23,024 nucleotides of DNA from assembly GCA_026993705.1 (NCBI GenBank), contig JALWSJ010000175.1, positions 1 through 23,024 on the forward strand. Reading direction: 5' to 3'. The stretch is from Flavobacteriales bacterium (lineage in GTDB: Bacteria; Bacteroidota; Bacteroidia; Flavobacteriales_D; Parvicellaceae). This document shows, one piece after another, positions 8,664-16,279 of the stretch. The notes beneath the pieces were generated by a model, which was not told the origin of the DNA, did not search any database, and saw only the letters and a list, made by a program, of their open reading frames with translations. How positions within the stretch are numbered: the first letter of the stretch is position 1; the number at the start of each line of letters is the position of its first letter. Made by a program: the position numbers and the translations under genes.

Positions 8664-8814
8664 CAGCTCGTTTCAAAATTAAAAGGTATTATTCCGATTG
8701 TGCCCCTAACTCAAGTAGAATGAGCACCATAAAGTGTTTTTATTTCCTTTATATTTCTTCAAAAATTATTTCCATAGCTCGGCTATGTAAAGAATTTTTT
8801 CATCTTCTCAAGAA

Positions 8815-9001
8815 ACTAAAATTCACTTTTTTGTACTTCATTCAAAACGCGTTAGGGATAGAACGGCGTGTTTGAACTCCTTTTGTGTTGTTGCATATAT
8901 GCAATAACACAAAAGAGTGAGTAGTGATAGCCCGACCCTTTTTTACGAAAACAACGTTTAGCGATAGCGGTATGTTGTTTTCGTGAAAAAGGGGAACGCC
9001 C
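8815..9001 (+). repeat. Structured interspersed repeat R2 (forward orientation)
   Basis: Leader from 8815. Closing helix: GCGTT 8849-8853 with AACGC 8995-8999. Hairpin A near 8880-8915: CTTTTGTGTT pairs with AACACAAAAG, around an inner TTGCATATATGCAA palindrome. Linker AGCCCGACCC ends at 8938. Hairpin B: 8936-8955 pairs with 8974-8993 (20 bp, one U-G). Loop GTTTAGCGATAGCGGTAT differs from that of R4 at one base. It belongs to the subgroup with GTTTGA...CTC before hairpin A, together with R5. Confidence 0.88.
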
Positions 9002-9026
9002 TAATCATTATTCTTATTGCATAACA

Positions 9027-10667
9027 TCAAGTCTGTATTACGCCTACATTGTATTGTTTTTCTATGGGGGAATGATTGGCGGCTTCAATTCCGATGGAAA
9101 TCCATTTTCGTGTATCCAACGGGTCGATGATATTGTCTACCCAAAGTCTGGCAGCAGCATAAAGCGGTTCGGTCTGTTTGTCGTATTTAGATTTTACCTC
9201 GTTGTAGAGTTTTTCTTCTTCTTCTTTGGTAATTTCTTCTCCCTTTGCTTTCCGACTTGCCACTTCTATCTGTAACAATACTTTTGCGGCTTGAGCTCCT
9301 CCCATAACGGCAAGTTGAGCAGTTGGCCAACCTACAATAAGACGTGGATCATAGGCTTTTCCGCACATGGCATAATTTCCTGCTCCATAGGAGTTACCCA
9401 AGATAACGGTGAATTTAGGAACAACGGAATTTGCCATAGCACTTACAAGTTTAGCTCCGTCTTTAATGATTCCGCCGTGTTCCGAACGTGAACCGACCAT
9501 AAATCCGCTGACATCTTGTAAGAAGACCAAAGGAATGTTTTTTTGATTACAATTCATTATAAAGCGTGCTGCTTTATCGGCACTGTCGCTATAAATCACA
9601 CCGCCGAATTGAATTTCTCCTTTTTTACTTTTGATAATTTCGCGATTATTGGCTACGATTCCAACCGCCCAACCGTCAATACGGGCATAACCACAAGTAA
9701 TTGTTTTGCCGTAACCGGCTTTGTATTCCGTGAATTTTGAGTCGTCCACCAAACGTTCTATAATAGAAAGCGTTTGGTAAGGTGTGTTTCTATCCGAAGG
9801 AAACAATCCGTAAATTTCTTCCTCTTTTTCTTTGGGATTCTTTGGTTTTTTGCGGTCAAAACCAGCTTTTTCTTTTTCTCCCAGCTTATCTATAATATCG
9901 CGAATGGTAGTCAAACAATCCTTGTCGTCCAGACTTTTATAATCACATACACCACTAATTTCGGTGTGTGTAGTTGCTCCACCGAGAGTTTCATTGTCGA
10001 TGTTTTCGCCTATGGCTGCCTTTACCAAGTAAGAACCGGCGAGGAAGATACTTCCCGTTTTGTCAACAATCAACGATTCGTCGCTCATAATCGGTAAATA
10101 TGCACCGCCCGCAACACAACTTCCCATTACCGCTGCAATTTGAGGAATACCCATACCGCTCATTACAGCATTGTTTCGGAAGATACGACCAAAGTTTTCT
10201 TTGTCCGGAAAAATCTCATCTTGCATCGGCAAAAACACTCCCGCACTATCCACCAAATAAATAATTGGAATTTTGTTTTCCATGGCAATTTCCTGTGCTC
10301 TCAGGTTCTTTTTACCTGTAATAGGAAACCAAGCACCGGCTTTTACGGTAGCATCGTTTGCGACTACAATACACTGCCTGCCATTAATATAGCCCATTAC
10401 TACTACAACACCGCCCGAAGGACAACCTCCGTACTCTTCGTACATTTCGTATCCTGCAAATTCGCCTATCTCGATTCTTTTGCTGCCTTTATCCAATAGG
10501 AAATCAATCCGTTCTCTAGCGGTCATCTTTCCTTTCGAATGATGTTTTTCAATCTTTTTCTTCCCGCCCCCCAAGTGAATTTGTTCACGTTTTCGGTTCA
10601 GAGCAGAAATCATCAACTTTATTTCGTCTTCGTTTTTGTTGAATCTTAAATCTTGCTTTTTAGGCAT
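9027..10667 (-). CDS. Acyl-CoA carboxylase beta (carboxyltransferase) subunit, methylcrotonyl-CoA carboxylase-like
   Basis: A 546-residue crotonase-fold carboxyltransferase that moves CO2 from carboxybiotin to an acyl-CoA. Conserved parts, in order: KMTARERIDFLLDKGS; the N-terminal half ending in GSCVAGGAYLPIMSDE and the oxyanion region GSIFLAGSYLVKAAIGE; then the C-terminal half VFLQDVSGFMVGSRSEHGGIIKDGAKLVSA and NSYGAGNYAMCGKAYDPRLIVGWP. The last two fit methylcrotonyl-CoA carboxylase beta (leucine breakdown) better than propionyl-CoA carboxylase, but substrate cannot be fixed from sequence. The start is the ATG giving MPKKQDLRF. The frame runs upstream to 10772, but that extension is low-complexity and enters repeat R3. 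No biotin-carboxylase alpha gene adjoins it, so the partner is encoded elsewhere. Confidence 0.9.
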   Translation of the reverse strand: MPKKQDLRFNKNEDEIKLMISALNRKREQIHLGGGKKKIEKHHSKGKMTARERIDFLLDKGSKRIEIGEFAGYEMYEEYGGCPSGGVVVVMGYINGRQCIVVANDATVKAGAWFPITGKKNLRAQEIAMENKIPIIYLVDSAGVFLPMQDEIFPDKENFGRIFRNNAVMSGMGIPQIAAVMGSCVAGGAYLPIMSDESLIVDKTGSIFLAGSYLVKAAIGENIDNETLGGATTHTEISGVCDYKSLDDKDCLTTIRDIIDKLGEKEKAGFDRKKPKNPKEKEEEIYGLFPSDRNTPYQTLSIIERLVDDSKFTEYKAGYGKTITCGYARIDGWAVGIVANNREIIKSKKGEIQFGGVIYSDSADKAARFIMNCNQKNIPLVFLQDVSGFMVGSRSEHGGIIKDGAKLVSAMANSVVPKFTVILGNSYGAGNYAMCGKAYDPRLIVGWPTAQLAVMGGAQAAKVLLQIEVASRKAKGEEITKEEEEKLYNEVKSKYDKQTEPLYAAARLWVDNIIDPLDTRKWISIGIEAANHSPIEKQYNVGVIQT

Positions 10668-10758
10668 AGTGCGTATAGTTTTATGCTTGCGAATATAACG
10701 AAAATGCAGGGAATAAGCATATGAATGTAGCTCTTTTTTAGTAGGAAGATTATGATTT

Positions 10759-10930
10759 GGGCGTTCCTCCAATTAACAAAAACAACATTTCGCTCAGGCG
10801 AAACGATGTTTTTGTTAATTGGAGTCGGGCTATCCGCTATATCTTTTGCCCTCCAAAAGGAGGGAGGGCAAAAGGATGCCACTCCTATCCCTAACGCAAT
10901 ACAGGTGAGTGCAAAGAAAACGGAATTTAG
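10759..10930 (-). repeat. Structured interspersed repeat R3 (reverse orientation)
   Basis: Closing helix: GCGTT 10761-10765 with AACGC 10893-10897. Hairpin B: 10767-10786 pairs with 10805-10824 and extends inward to 10793/10798. Its irregular pairs are one T-T and one that is G-U only on the minus strand. Hairpin A: CTTTTGCCCTCC (10843-10854) pairs with GGAGGGCAAAAG (10863-10874), with a sequence unlike R1 or R4. The leader reads CTAAATTCCGTTTTCTTTGC on the minus strand (10911-10930). It lies just upstream of the carboxylase gene. Confidence 0.88.
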
Positions 10931-11020
10931 TTTTCTTAGACGATGAAAAATTCTTTTGCTTATGCTCAAAACAACAAACTTTAAGAATTTTTGAATCTTT
11001 CTTTTCCCAATACTGTCGTT

Positions 11021-11059
11021 GTAAATTTTTGTAGTAACACGTTACAACAAAAATTTTAC
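11021..11059. repeat. Imperfect AT-rich inverted repeat
   Basis: GTAAATTTTTGTAGTAAC (11021-11038) and GTTACAACAAAAATTTTAC (11041-11059) are reverse complements apart from one mismatch and one indel, with only 2 nt between. It is flanked by oppositely oriented CTTAGACG copies. It could be a fragment of a small mobile element; its function is unknown. Confidence 0.5.
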
Positions 11060-11166
11060 GTCTAAGTCTCGAAAAAAATAAATTTTTCAAATTCTCCATA
11101 AAGTTTATTGCATTGAGCGTAGCCCCAGCAATGGAAAATAATTTTGAAAAGGTCTAAAAACAACAA

Positions 11167-11195
11167 AACCTCAATCATTTTAAATGAAAGAGGTT
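11167..11195 (-). terminator. Terminator of the T9SS-exported protein gene at 11215-11994
   Basis: On the minus strand AACCTC pairs with GAGGTT, with an inner TCATT/AATGA stem across a 2x2 internal loop. TTTTGTTGTTTTT follows. It starts about 20 nt after the stop codon. Confidence 0.7.
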
Positions 11196-11214
11196 ATAAA
11201 CCAAAAATGTTCGA

Positions 11215-11994
11215 TTATCTGATGATTAACTTCTCAGTTTTTAATATCGTTCCCGATTCATCATACACAGCTATGAAATAAACACCTTTTCTAAAAGAAG
11301 TTGTATTGATTGTGTTATTTTCATTCAATACAGATTTAGAATAAATTGTATTTCCCAGTACGTCTATAATTTTAACGGACATAGAAGATGTGTTTTTTGC
11401 ACCTTCAAAAGAAAGGGTAATATAATCCATTGCGGGATTTGGGAAAATTTTCAAGTTTTCAAAGGCGTTGTTTTCGATTGATGCTGTACAATTTGTATTG
11501 ACATTATGTGTAAAACGAATCATAACAGAACAAACAACTTGATTTGGATTAGATGAATCAAACCATTCGTACTTAAATAAAGAACAACCGTCTGTACCAT
11601 TAGGTTTATAATGAGCAGCGAAAGATTTAATAGTGTCTCCGTCTGCTCCAGGTAAATCTTCAACCATCTCTATTCCGTTTATAGAGACAACTGCAACAGG
11701 GTTCGCTCCTGCCATATCATAAGTGGTTGGGCATAATTTCCAACACGTTACATTAGAAGTTCCGGTCAATACATCGACCTCCGTCTTTCTACACTTGAGT
11801 TCTCTCATTACATTGTCTGTACGAATAAGCCATAGCACTTTATCTAATTCATTATCATTAGGTGTTCCGTTTACAACAACTTCAGCACCATTTAAGTCTG
11901 TATTAAAATCGGTTGGTTCTACCACTTTAACTTGTGCCAACCCTGATAATGCAATAAAACTAATTGCGAATAGTAGTGTGTAAATTTTCTTCAT
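11215..11994 (-). CDS. Secreted protein of unknown function with T9SS sorting domain
   Basis: 259 residues. Residues 1-20 are a signal peptide (MKKIYTLLFAISFIALSGLA, then Q). Residues ~21-165 form a single Cys-containing domain with repeated polar stretches (VLWLIRTDNVMRELKCRKTEV, NVTCWKLCPTTYDM, GCSLFKYEWFDSSNPNQVVCSVMIRFTHN). I cannot match it to a named family, but it looks like a beta-sandwich stabilised by disulfides. Residues ~180-259 are a T9SS type A sorting domain (LKIFPNPAMDYITLSF...GVYFIAVYDESGTILKTEKLIIR). It has its own promoter and terminator, and is divergent from the thioredoxin-like gene 210 bp away, whose product is also exported. Folding of its five or more cysteines could depend on the neighbouring thiol proteins; this is inference. 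Confidence 0.75.
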   Translation of the reverse strand: MKKIYTLLFAISFIALSGLAQVKVVEPTDFNTDLNGAEVVVNGTPNDNELDKVLWLIRTDNVMRELKCRKTEVDVLTGTSNVTCWKLCPTTYDMAGANPVAVVSINGIEMVEDLPGADGDTIKSFAAHYKPNGTDGCSLFKYEWFDSSNPNQVVCSVMIRFTHNVNTNCTASIENNAFENLKIFPNPAMDYITLSFEGAKNTSSMSVKIIDVLGNTIYSKSVLNENNTINTTSFRKGVYFIAVYDESGTILKTEKLIIR

Positions 11995-12055
11995 AATATT
12001 GTATGATTATTTAGTAGTTAAGGTCTTTGAATAATGTAAAAATTAAATCTTGTAC

Positions 12056-12084
12056 CAAAGATAATAAAAACAATTACAGCACAA
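12056..12084 (-). promoter_or_regulatory. Bacteroidota-type promoter for the 11215-11994 gene
   Basis: On the minus strand TTG (12084-12082) is followed after 18 nt by TATCTTTG (12063-12056), an exact TAnnTTTG. The predicted leader is about 55 nt. Confidence 0.7.
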
Positions 12085-12141
12085 ATCAAACGGTAAACAA
12101 AATCTTTTTTTTAGGATTCCAAGAATGAAAGTAGTTAAGAA

Positions 12142-12172
12142 TTGCTGTATCATAAAAAAGGAACTATATTTG
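12142..12172 (+). promoter_or_regulatory. Bacteroidota-type promoter for the thioredoxin-like gene
   Basis: TTG (12142-12144), 20 nt, TATATTTG (12165-12172), an exact fit to the consensus. The ATG at 12205 lies about 25-30 nt past the expected start of transcription. Confidence 0.75.
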
Positions 12173-12204
12173 GGGTATTAAATGGTACATGAAATTTTAT
12201 AACT

Positions 12205-13701
12205 ATGAAAAAGACATTACAATCATTAGCTCTAATTGCTTTATCTTTGATAGGAGTTAAAGAATCAACAGCTCAATTAGCAGACGGTTCTGTTGCACCG
12301 GATTGGACATTAACAGACATAAACGGAAACTCACATCATTTATACGCATACCTAGATAGCGGATACACAGTGTTTATAGATTTTTCTGCAACATGGTGTA
12401 GTCCTTGTTGGGCGTATCACACTTCCGGAGAGTTAGATAATTTATTTGAAAATCACGGTCCAGCCGGAATGACAAATGTGTTAGCAAATACAACTGATGA
12501 TGTTATGGTGTTCTTTATTGAAGGTGATGCAACTACAACAGCCGCTGATTTGAATGGTACGGGAGGAAATACTCAAGGAGATTGGGTTGCCGGGACTACT
12601 TACCCTATTATTGACGATGCTTCACAAGATCAGGCTTATGCGATTGGGTATTGGCCTACTGTGTATAAAATTTGTCCGAACAGATTAATTGAGGAAGTTC
12701 AACAAATTAGTGCTGCGAATGCTTATGCTAAGGTGGGGGATTGTCCGATAAAAGCTAACGGTATGGATTTGGCTATCATTTCAGATAATGGTCCTTTTGG
12801 GGCTTGTAATGAAGGTTCTAACGCTAACATTTCCGTTGACGTACAAAATTCAGGTAATACACCAATTACTTCTGCTACGATTGAAGTAAGAGATGGTTCT
12901 ACTACCGTTAATACGGTGAATTGGACAGGTTCTTTAAATACTTGGGATATTGCAACTGTAAATTTAGGGGCTGTGCCTGTAACGAGTACCAGTAACTTAA
13001 AAGCTGTGATCACAACAAATGATGCTAGAGCAACAAACAATGAAAGAAATGTTGAGGCTTACGTGGCTAAGGTAGTGCCACATGATATTACGGTTGAGGT
13101 TTACACGGATAATTATCCTAACGAAACTTCATGGAAAATCAGAAAAATGAGTGGGCAAATTGTAGCTCATGGAGGGCCATATGATGCCAATGCAGATAAA
13201 TTAACAACAAAGGTTCATCAAGTAAGTTTACCATCCGGTGATTTTTGTTATAAAGTTGAACTAAAAGATCAATATGGTGACGGAATAAATTCCGGAACTA
13301 ACCCGGCAGATCTATATGGTTTGAGAATTAAAGTGGGTACTACCGTGGTGTTTGATTTAGCACATACATCTCCATGGAACTTTGGTAACCTTGTCAGTAA
13401 AGATGCTGCTATTAAAACGGATGCTTCATCAGCTATTGAAGAAAATAGTATTACAGCAATGTCTATTTCTCCTAATCCGATTGCTAATTCTGCTACTATT
13501 TCGTTTACTAATGCTAAACAAGGTACGCAAGAACTTAGTATTATGAATTCATTAGGACAAGTTGTTCTATCGCAACAAGTGCAAACCGTTGCTGGAGATA
13601 ATCAAATAGCAATTGACTTTTCTGAATTTGAAAAAGGAATTTACATTGTTGTACTTAAGAATGAAGGGGAAGCTGTTTTCTCTAAAATCATTAAAGAATA
13701 G
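12205..13701 (+). CDS. T9SS-exported multidomain protein with N-terminal thioredoxin-like domain
   Basis: 498 residues. Signal peptide 1-23 (cleavage after STA). A thioredoxin/TlpA-type domain covers ~28-175: APDWTLTDINGN, then FIDFSATWCSPCWAYH with the redox pair Cys65/Cys68, and a later YWPTVYKICPN that supplies the cis-Pro region. Residues ~180-285 look like CARDB (ISVDVQNSGNTPITSATIEV...NNERN). Residues ~290-400 form the DNYPNETSWKIR...GDGINSG module. Residues ~415-498 are a T9SS sorting domain (MSISPNPIANSATISF...GIYIVVLKNEGEAVFSKIIKE). The CSPC site suggests a thiol-disulfide oxidoreductase at or outside the cell surface, where reductant is scarce, so oxidase, isomerase or metal-binding roles are open. 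The order CARDB, SETSW/NETSW module, sorting domain matches the protease at 3925. A TlpA-like gene follows beyond a terminator. Confidence 0.85.
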   Translation: MKKTLQSLALIALSLIGVKESTAQLADGSVAPDWTLTDINGNSHHLYAYLDSGYTVFIDFSATWCSPCWAYHTSGELDNLFENHGPAGMTNVLANTTDDVMVFFIEGDATTTAADLNGTGGNTQGDWVAGTTYPIIDDASQDQAYAIGYWPTVYKICPNRLIEEVQQISAANAYAKVGDCPIKANGMDLAIISDNGPFGACNEGSNANISVDVQNSGNTPITSATIEVRDGSTTVNTVNWTGSLNTWDIATVNLGAVPVTSTSNLKAVITTNDARATNNERNVEAYVAKVVPHDITVEVYTDNYPNETSWKIRKMSGQIVAHGGPYDANADKLTTKVHQVSLPSGDFCYKVELKDQYGDGINSGTNPADLYGLRIKVGTTVVFDLAHTSPWNFGNLVSKDAAIKTDASSAIEENSITAMSISPNPIANSATISFTNAKQGTQELSIMNSLGQVVLSQQVQTVAGDNQIAIDFSEFEKGIYIVVLKNEGEAVFSKIIKE

Positions 13702-13725
13702 AGAGCTTATTTAATAAATGTCCTG

Positions 13726-13758
13726 AAGTAAGCTGAATGAAAGTTTGGCTTACTTTTT
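13726..13758 (+). terminator. Terminator after the thioredoxin-like gene
   Basis: AAGTAAGC (13726-13733) and GCTTACTT (13748-13755) form a perfect 8-bp stem with a 14-nt loop, followed by T-rich sequence. It starts 24 nt after the stop codon. No clear promoter separates it from the TlpA-like gene, so partial read-through is likely. Confidence 0.65.
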
Positions 13759-13786
13759 GACTTTGTTTTTCAAAAAAATAAATTTT

Positions 13787-14278
13787 ATGAAACTTTTTAT
13801 TACTCTTTTATCATTCGTCTTAATTGGTTGGGGAGCAACCGCTCAAAACAAAAAAGTACCTTCAATAAAATTGAAAACAATTGATGGTAAGGTAGTCGAT
13901 ATTTCTAAAATTGACAATAATGGAAAGCCTATTGTTATTAGTTTTTGGGCTACTTGGTGCAAGCCTTGTAAAGCTGAATTAAATACGATAGCCGAAGAAT
14001 ACGAAGACTGGGTGGAGGAAACAGGAGTTAAACTTATTGCTGTTTCTATTGACAATGCTCGTTCTACAGGAAGAGTTGAACCGTATATTAATGGTCAAGG
14101 TTGGGAGTATTTAGTTTTATTAGATCCTAATGGAGAACTTAAACGAGCAATGAATGTAAATAATGTTCCGCATACTTTTTTGATTGATGGAAAAGGCAAT
14201 ATTGTTTGGAATCATAATAATTATTCTGCAGGAGATGAAGAAGAGCTTTATGAGCAGATTAAAAAATACGCTCACTAG
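13787..14278 (+). CDS. TlpA-like periplasmic thiol-disulfide oxidoreductase
   Basis: 163 residues from the ATG at 13787. Signal peptide MKLFITLLSFVLIGWGATA, then QNKKVPSIKLK. A thioredoxin fold follows: ISFWATWCKPCKAEL with redox Cys58/Cys61, the partner strand VKLIAVSIDNARS, and cis-Pro128 in NNVPHTFLIDGKGNIVWNH. TlpA-family proteins usually reduce periplasmic disulfides, for example in cytochrome maturation or metallochaperone partners. Substrate is unknown here. A longer frame from a TTG at 13745 is rejected because it starts inside the terminator stem and lacks a signal peptide start. It lies between the exported CSPC protein and the barrel/Omp28 pair, with repeat R4 just downstream. Confidence 0.88.
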   Translation: MKLFITLLSFVLIGWGATAQNKKVPSIKLKTIDGKVVDISKIDNNGKPIVISFWATWCKPCKAELNTIAEEYEDWVEETGVKLIAVSIDNARSTGRVEPYINGQGWEYLVLLDPNGELKRAMNVNNVPHTFLIDGKGNIVWNHNNYSAGDEEELYEQIKKYAH

Positions 14279-14580
14279 GATTGTTATTTGTGTTGAAGCC
14301 GATTAGAGCTGTTTCGTGGTATTCTTCATAAGTTTCTGAAAAGTTGCTTTGTTGTATAAACAAACTAAATTCCGCTTTCTTTGCACTTACCTGTCTAGCG
14401 TTAGGGATAGAAACGGCATCCTTTTGGGTTGTTGCACTTATGCAACCCAAAAGATATAGTGGATAGCCCGACCCCTTTCTGCAAATACAACGTTTAGCGA
14501 CAGCGGTATGTTGTGTTTGTAGAAAGGGGGAACGCCCTAACTATTATAATTATTTTACTAATCTTTTGAGTTCTTTATTT
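14279..14580. other. 302-bp intergenic region carrying repeat R4
   Basis: Apart from R4 (14365-14537) I see no ORF, terminator or clear promoter. A CTTTTG at 14563-14568 before the ATG at 14581 could be part of a poor -7 box. Confidence 0.5.
14365..14537 (+). repeat. Structured interspersed repeat R4 (forward orientation)
   Basis: The leader CTAAATTCCGCTTTCTTTGC starts at 14365. Closing helix: GCGTT 14398-14402 with AACGC 14531-14535. Hairpin A near 14420-14454: CTTTTGGGTTG pairs with CAACCCAAAAG, extended by GGC-ATCC with GGAT-A-GCC around a GATATAGT bulge. Hairpin B: 14472-14491 pairs with 14510-14529 (20 bp, two G-U). Loop GTTTAGCGACAGCGGTAT. Confidence 0.9.
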
Positions 14581-16269
14581 ATGTATTTTAAGAAACTACT
14601 GTTATCTGTTTCTATTTCTTTACTTGTTAATTATAGTTTTGCACAAAATCAGAATGAATTGGATTTGGGTAGAATTAGCGGTAATATTCAAACTATGGTT
14701 CAGTACTATGAGGAGGATTCGCTAATTAATGCTGCGCTGCCGGAGTACATTGTGGGGACAAATTCCTTTACTAATGTCAATTATAGTCGTGGAAATTTTA
14801 GAGCGGGGATAAGATATGAATCATATTTGAATAGAATGTCCGGTTATCCAACGAGTTTTGAAGGAACGGGATTAGGCTACCGCTACGTAAATTGGAAGAA
14901 AGACGGGTTGGATGTTACGGTTGGTAATTTTTATGAGCAGTTTGGAAGCGGGATGATTTTGAGGGCTTATGAATCAAGAAATTTAGGGGTTGACAATGCT
15001 TTTGATGGTGTTTTGTTGCGATATAATTTTTATAAAGGTGTGTATGTGAAAGGGTTGGTGGGGAAACAACGGTTTATTTTTAAAGATGGATTGGTTAATG
15101 GAAATGGTGTTGTAAGAGGAATTGATGGGGAGATTGTTTTGAATGAACTTTTGGATAGTTTGTTTGTGAACTCTAAGTTGCAGGTTTCAATTGGGGGTAG
15201 TTTTGTGAGTAAATTTAACAACGACAATAAAACGACAGATTTTATTTTGCCTAAAAACGTGGGAGCTTATGGTGGTCGAATTAATATGCGCTATGGTAAA
15301 TTCAGGTTTTCGGGGGAGTATATTTACAAGGAAAATGATCCTTACCCTAACTCGCAGGATACGAACTTTAACTACATTTATAAAAACGGAGAAGGGTTAC
15401 TTCTGAATTTCGGCTACTCTAAAAAAGGTTTGGGGATTGATTTTAGTGCTAAGCATAACGATAATTTGCTTTGGCGTTCAACCAACGTAAATACGCCTCG
15501 ACCTACGGATTTGATGATTGGTTATATTCCTGCTTTAACAAAGCAGCATACATATAATCTGGCTTCTACTTTGTATCCTTATGCTACGAATGCTTACGGG
15601 GAGATAGCTTTTCAGTTGGATGTTATTTATAAGATTCCTAAAAAAACTAAACTGGGAGGTAAATACGGGACTTCTGTTATTGCCAATTTTGCTACGGCTT
15701 ATGTACCGAACCGAACGTTTGTACACGATATGAATGATACCCGAAAGAGTTATAAAACGAAACTTTTTAGTATGTCGGACAGTATATTGATTCAGGATTT
15801 TAATGTGGAATTAAAAAGAAAGCTAAATAAAAAGTGGAAAGCTTCGTTTAGTTATTTTAATTTTATTTTTGAGGATAGAGCGATATTGGTTGCTCAACAT
15901 CATGAGAAGATTTATGCGAATATCGGCGTAATGGATATTACTTGGAAAATTAAACCGAAAAAAGCATTGCGAATGGAATTGCAACATCTTTGGACAAAGC
16001 AAGATAGAGGTAACTGGGCTTTTGCTCAGTTGGAATATAGTGTGAGTCCGCATTGGTCTTTTGCTGTGCTAGATCAATATAATTATGGGAATCCTGATGT
16101 AAATGCTCAATTGCATTACCCTCTTGCGAATATTGCTTTTGTAAATGGCGGTAGTCGATTTTCTCTTCAATATGGAAGGCAAAGAGCGGGGGTGTTTTGT
16201 GTAGGGGGGGTGTGTAGGACTGTACCTGCCTCAAAGGGGCTTTTATTTACGTTTACGTCTAGTTTTTAA
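14581..16269 (+). CDS. Outer-membrane beta-barrel protein, DUF6029-like
   Basis: 562 residues from the ATG at 14581; the frame's TTG at 14566 adds only five residues. Signal peptide MYFKKLLLSVSISLLVNYSFA, then QNQNELDLGRISGN. The rest is a run of alternating polar and aromatic strands (FRAGIRYESYLNRM, GLGYRYVNWKKDGLDVTVGNFYEQFGSGMILRAYE, LQVSIGGSFVSKF, ALRMELQHLWTKQDRGNWAFAQLEYSV), ending in the aromatic LLFTFTSSF expected of a barrel's last strand. The YEQFGSGMILR...LGVDNAFDGVLLRY pattern fits what I recall of DUF6029, by memory only. The Omp28-like lipoprotein gene follows after 10 nt, so the two are very likely one transcriptional unit and may form a complex in the outer membrane. Confidence 0.75.
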   Translation: MYFKKLLLSVSISLLVNYSFAQNQNELDLGRISGNIQTMVQYYEEDSLINAALPEYIVGTNSFTNVNYSRGNFRAGIRYESYLNRMSGYPTSFEGTGLGYRYVNWKKDGLDVTVGNFYEQFGSGMILRAYESRNLGVDNAFDGVLLRYNFYKGVYVKGLVGKQRFIFKDGLVNGNGVVRGIDGEIVLNELLDSLFVNSKLQVSIGGSFVSKFNNDNKTTDFILPKNVGAYGGRINMRYGKFRFSGEYIYKENDPYPNSQDTNFNYIYKNGEGLLLNFGYSKKGLGIDFSAKHNDNLLWRSTNVNTPRPTDLMIGYIPALTKQHTYNLASTLYPYATNAYGEIAFQLDVIYKIPKKTKLGGKYGTSVIANFATAYVPNRTFVHDMNDTRKSYKTKLFSMSDSILIQDFNVELKRKLNKKWKASFSYFNFIFEDRAILVAQHHEKIYANIGVMDITWKIKPKKALRMELQHLWTKQDRGNWAFAQLEYSVSPHWSFAVLDQYNYGNPDVNAQLHYPLANIAFVNGGSRFSLQYGRQRAGVFCVGGVCRTVPASKGLLFTFTSSF

Positions 16270-16279
16270 TTTATTGGTT

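Larger units (their letters stand above)
8621..9026. other. 406-bp convergent intergenic region with a weak hairpin and repeat R2
   Basis: It separates the plus-strand BtuF-like gene from the minus-strand carboxylase gene. It holds the 8-bp hairpin at 8629-8663 and R2 at 8815-9001. The stretch 8758-8814 resembles sequence beside R3, suggesting the repeat unit extends further. No ORF of substance. Confidence 0.6.
10668..11214. other. 547-bp intergenic region with repeat R3, an AT-rich hairpin and a terminator
   Basis: It contains R3 (10759-10930), an imperfect ~18-bp inverted repeat (11021-11059), copies of CTTAGACG (10937-10944) and its complement (11059-11066), and the terminator of the minus-strand gene at 11167-11195. 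Small ORFs here read through the repeat and are not believable genes. Confidence 0.6.

Noticed and set aside
10668..10772. Upstream extension of the carboxylase gene (start at 10772)
   Set aside because: The added 35 residues are basic and atypical for the family, and their start lies inside hairpin B of R3. The ATG at 10667 gives a normal MCC-beta N-terminus.
10646..10969. Small ORFs across R3 and R4 (also 10752-10946 plus and 14259-14450 minus) that share a QVSAKK-EFS peptide
   Set aside because: The shared peptide is only a translation of the conserved repeat leader. The ORFs lack start context and codon bias, and change frame between copies. They could be mis-annotated elsewhere as conserved hypothetical proteins.
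13745..13786. TTG start 14 codons upstream for the TlpA-like gene
   Set aside because: It would begin inside the terminator stem-loop of the preceding gene and put a charged segment before an otherwise good signal peptide.
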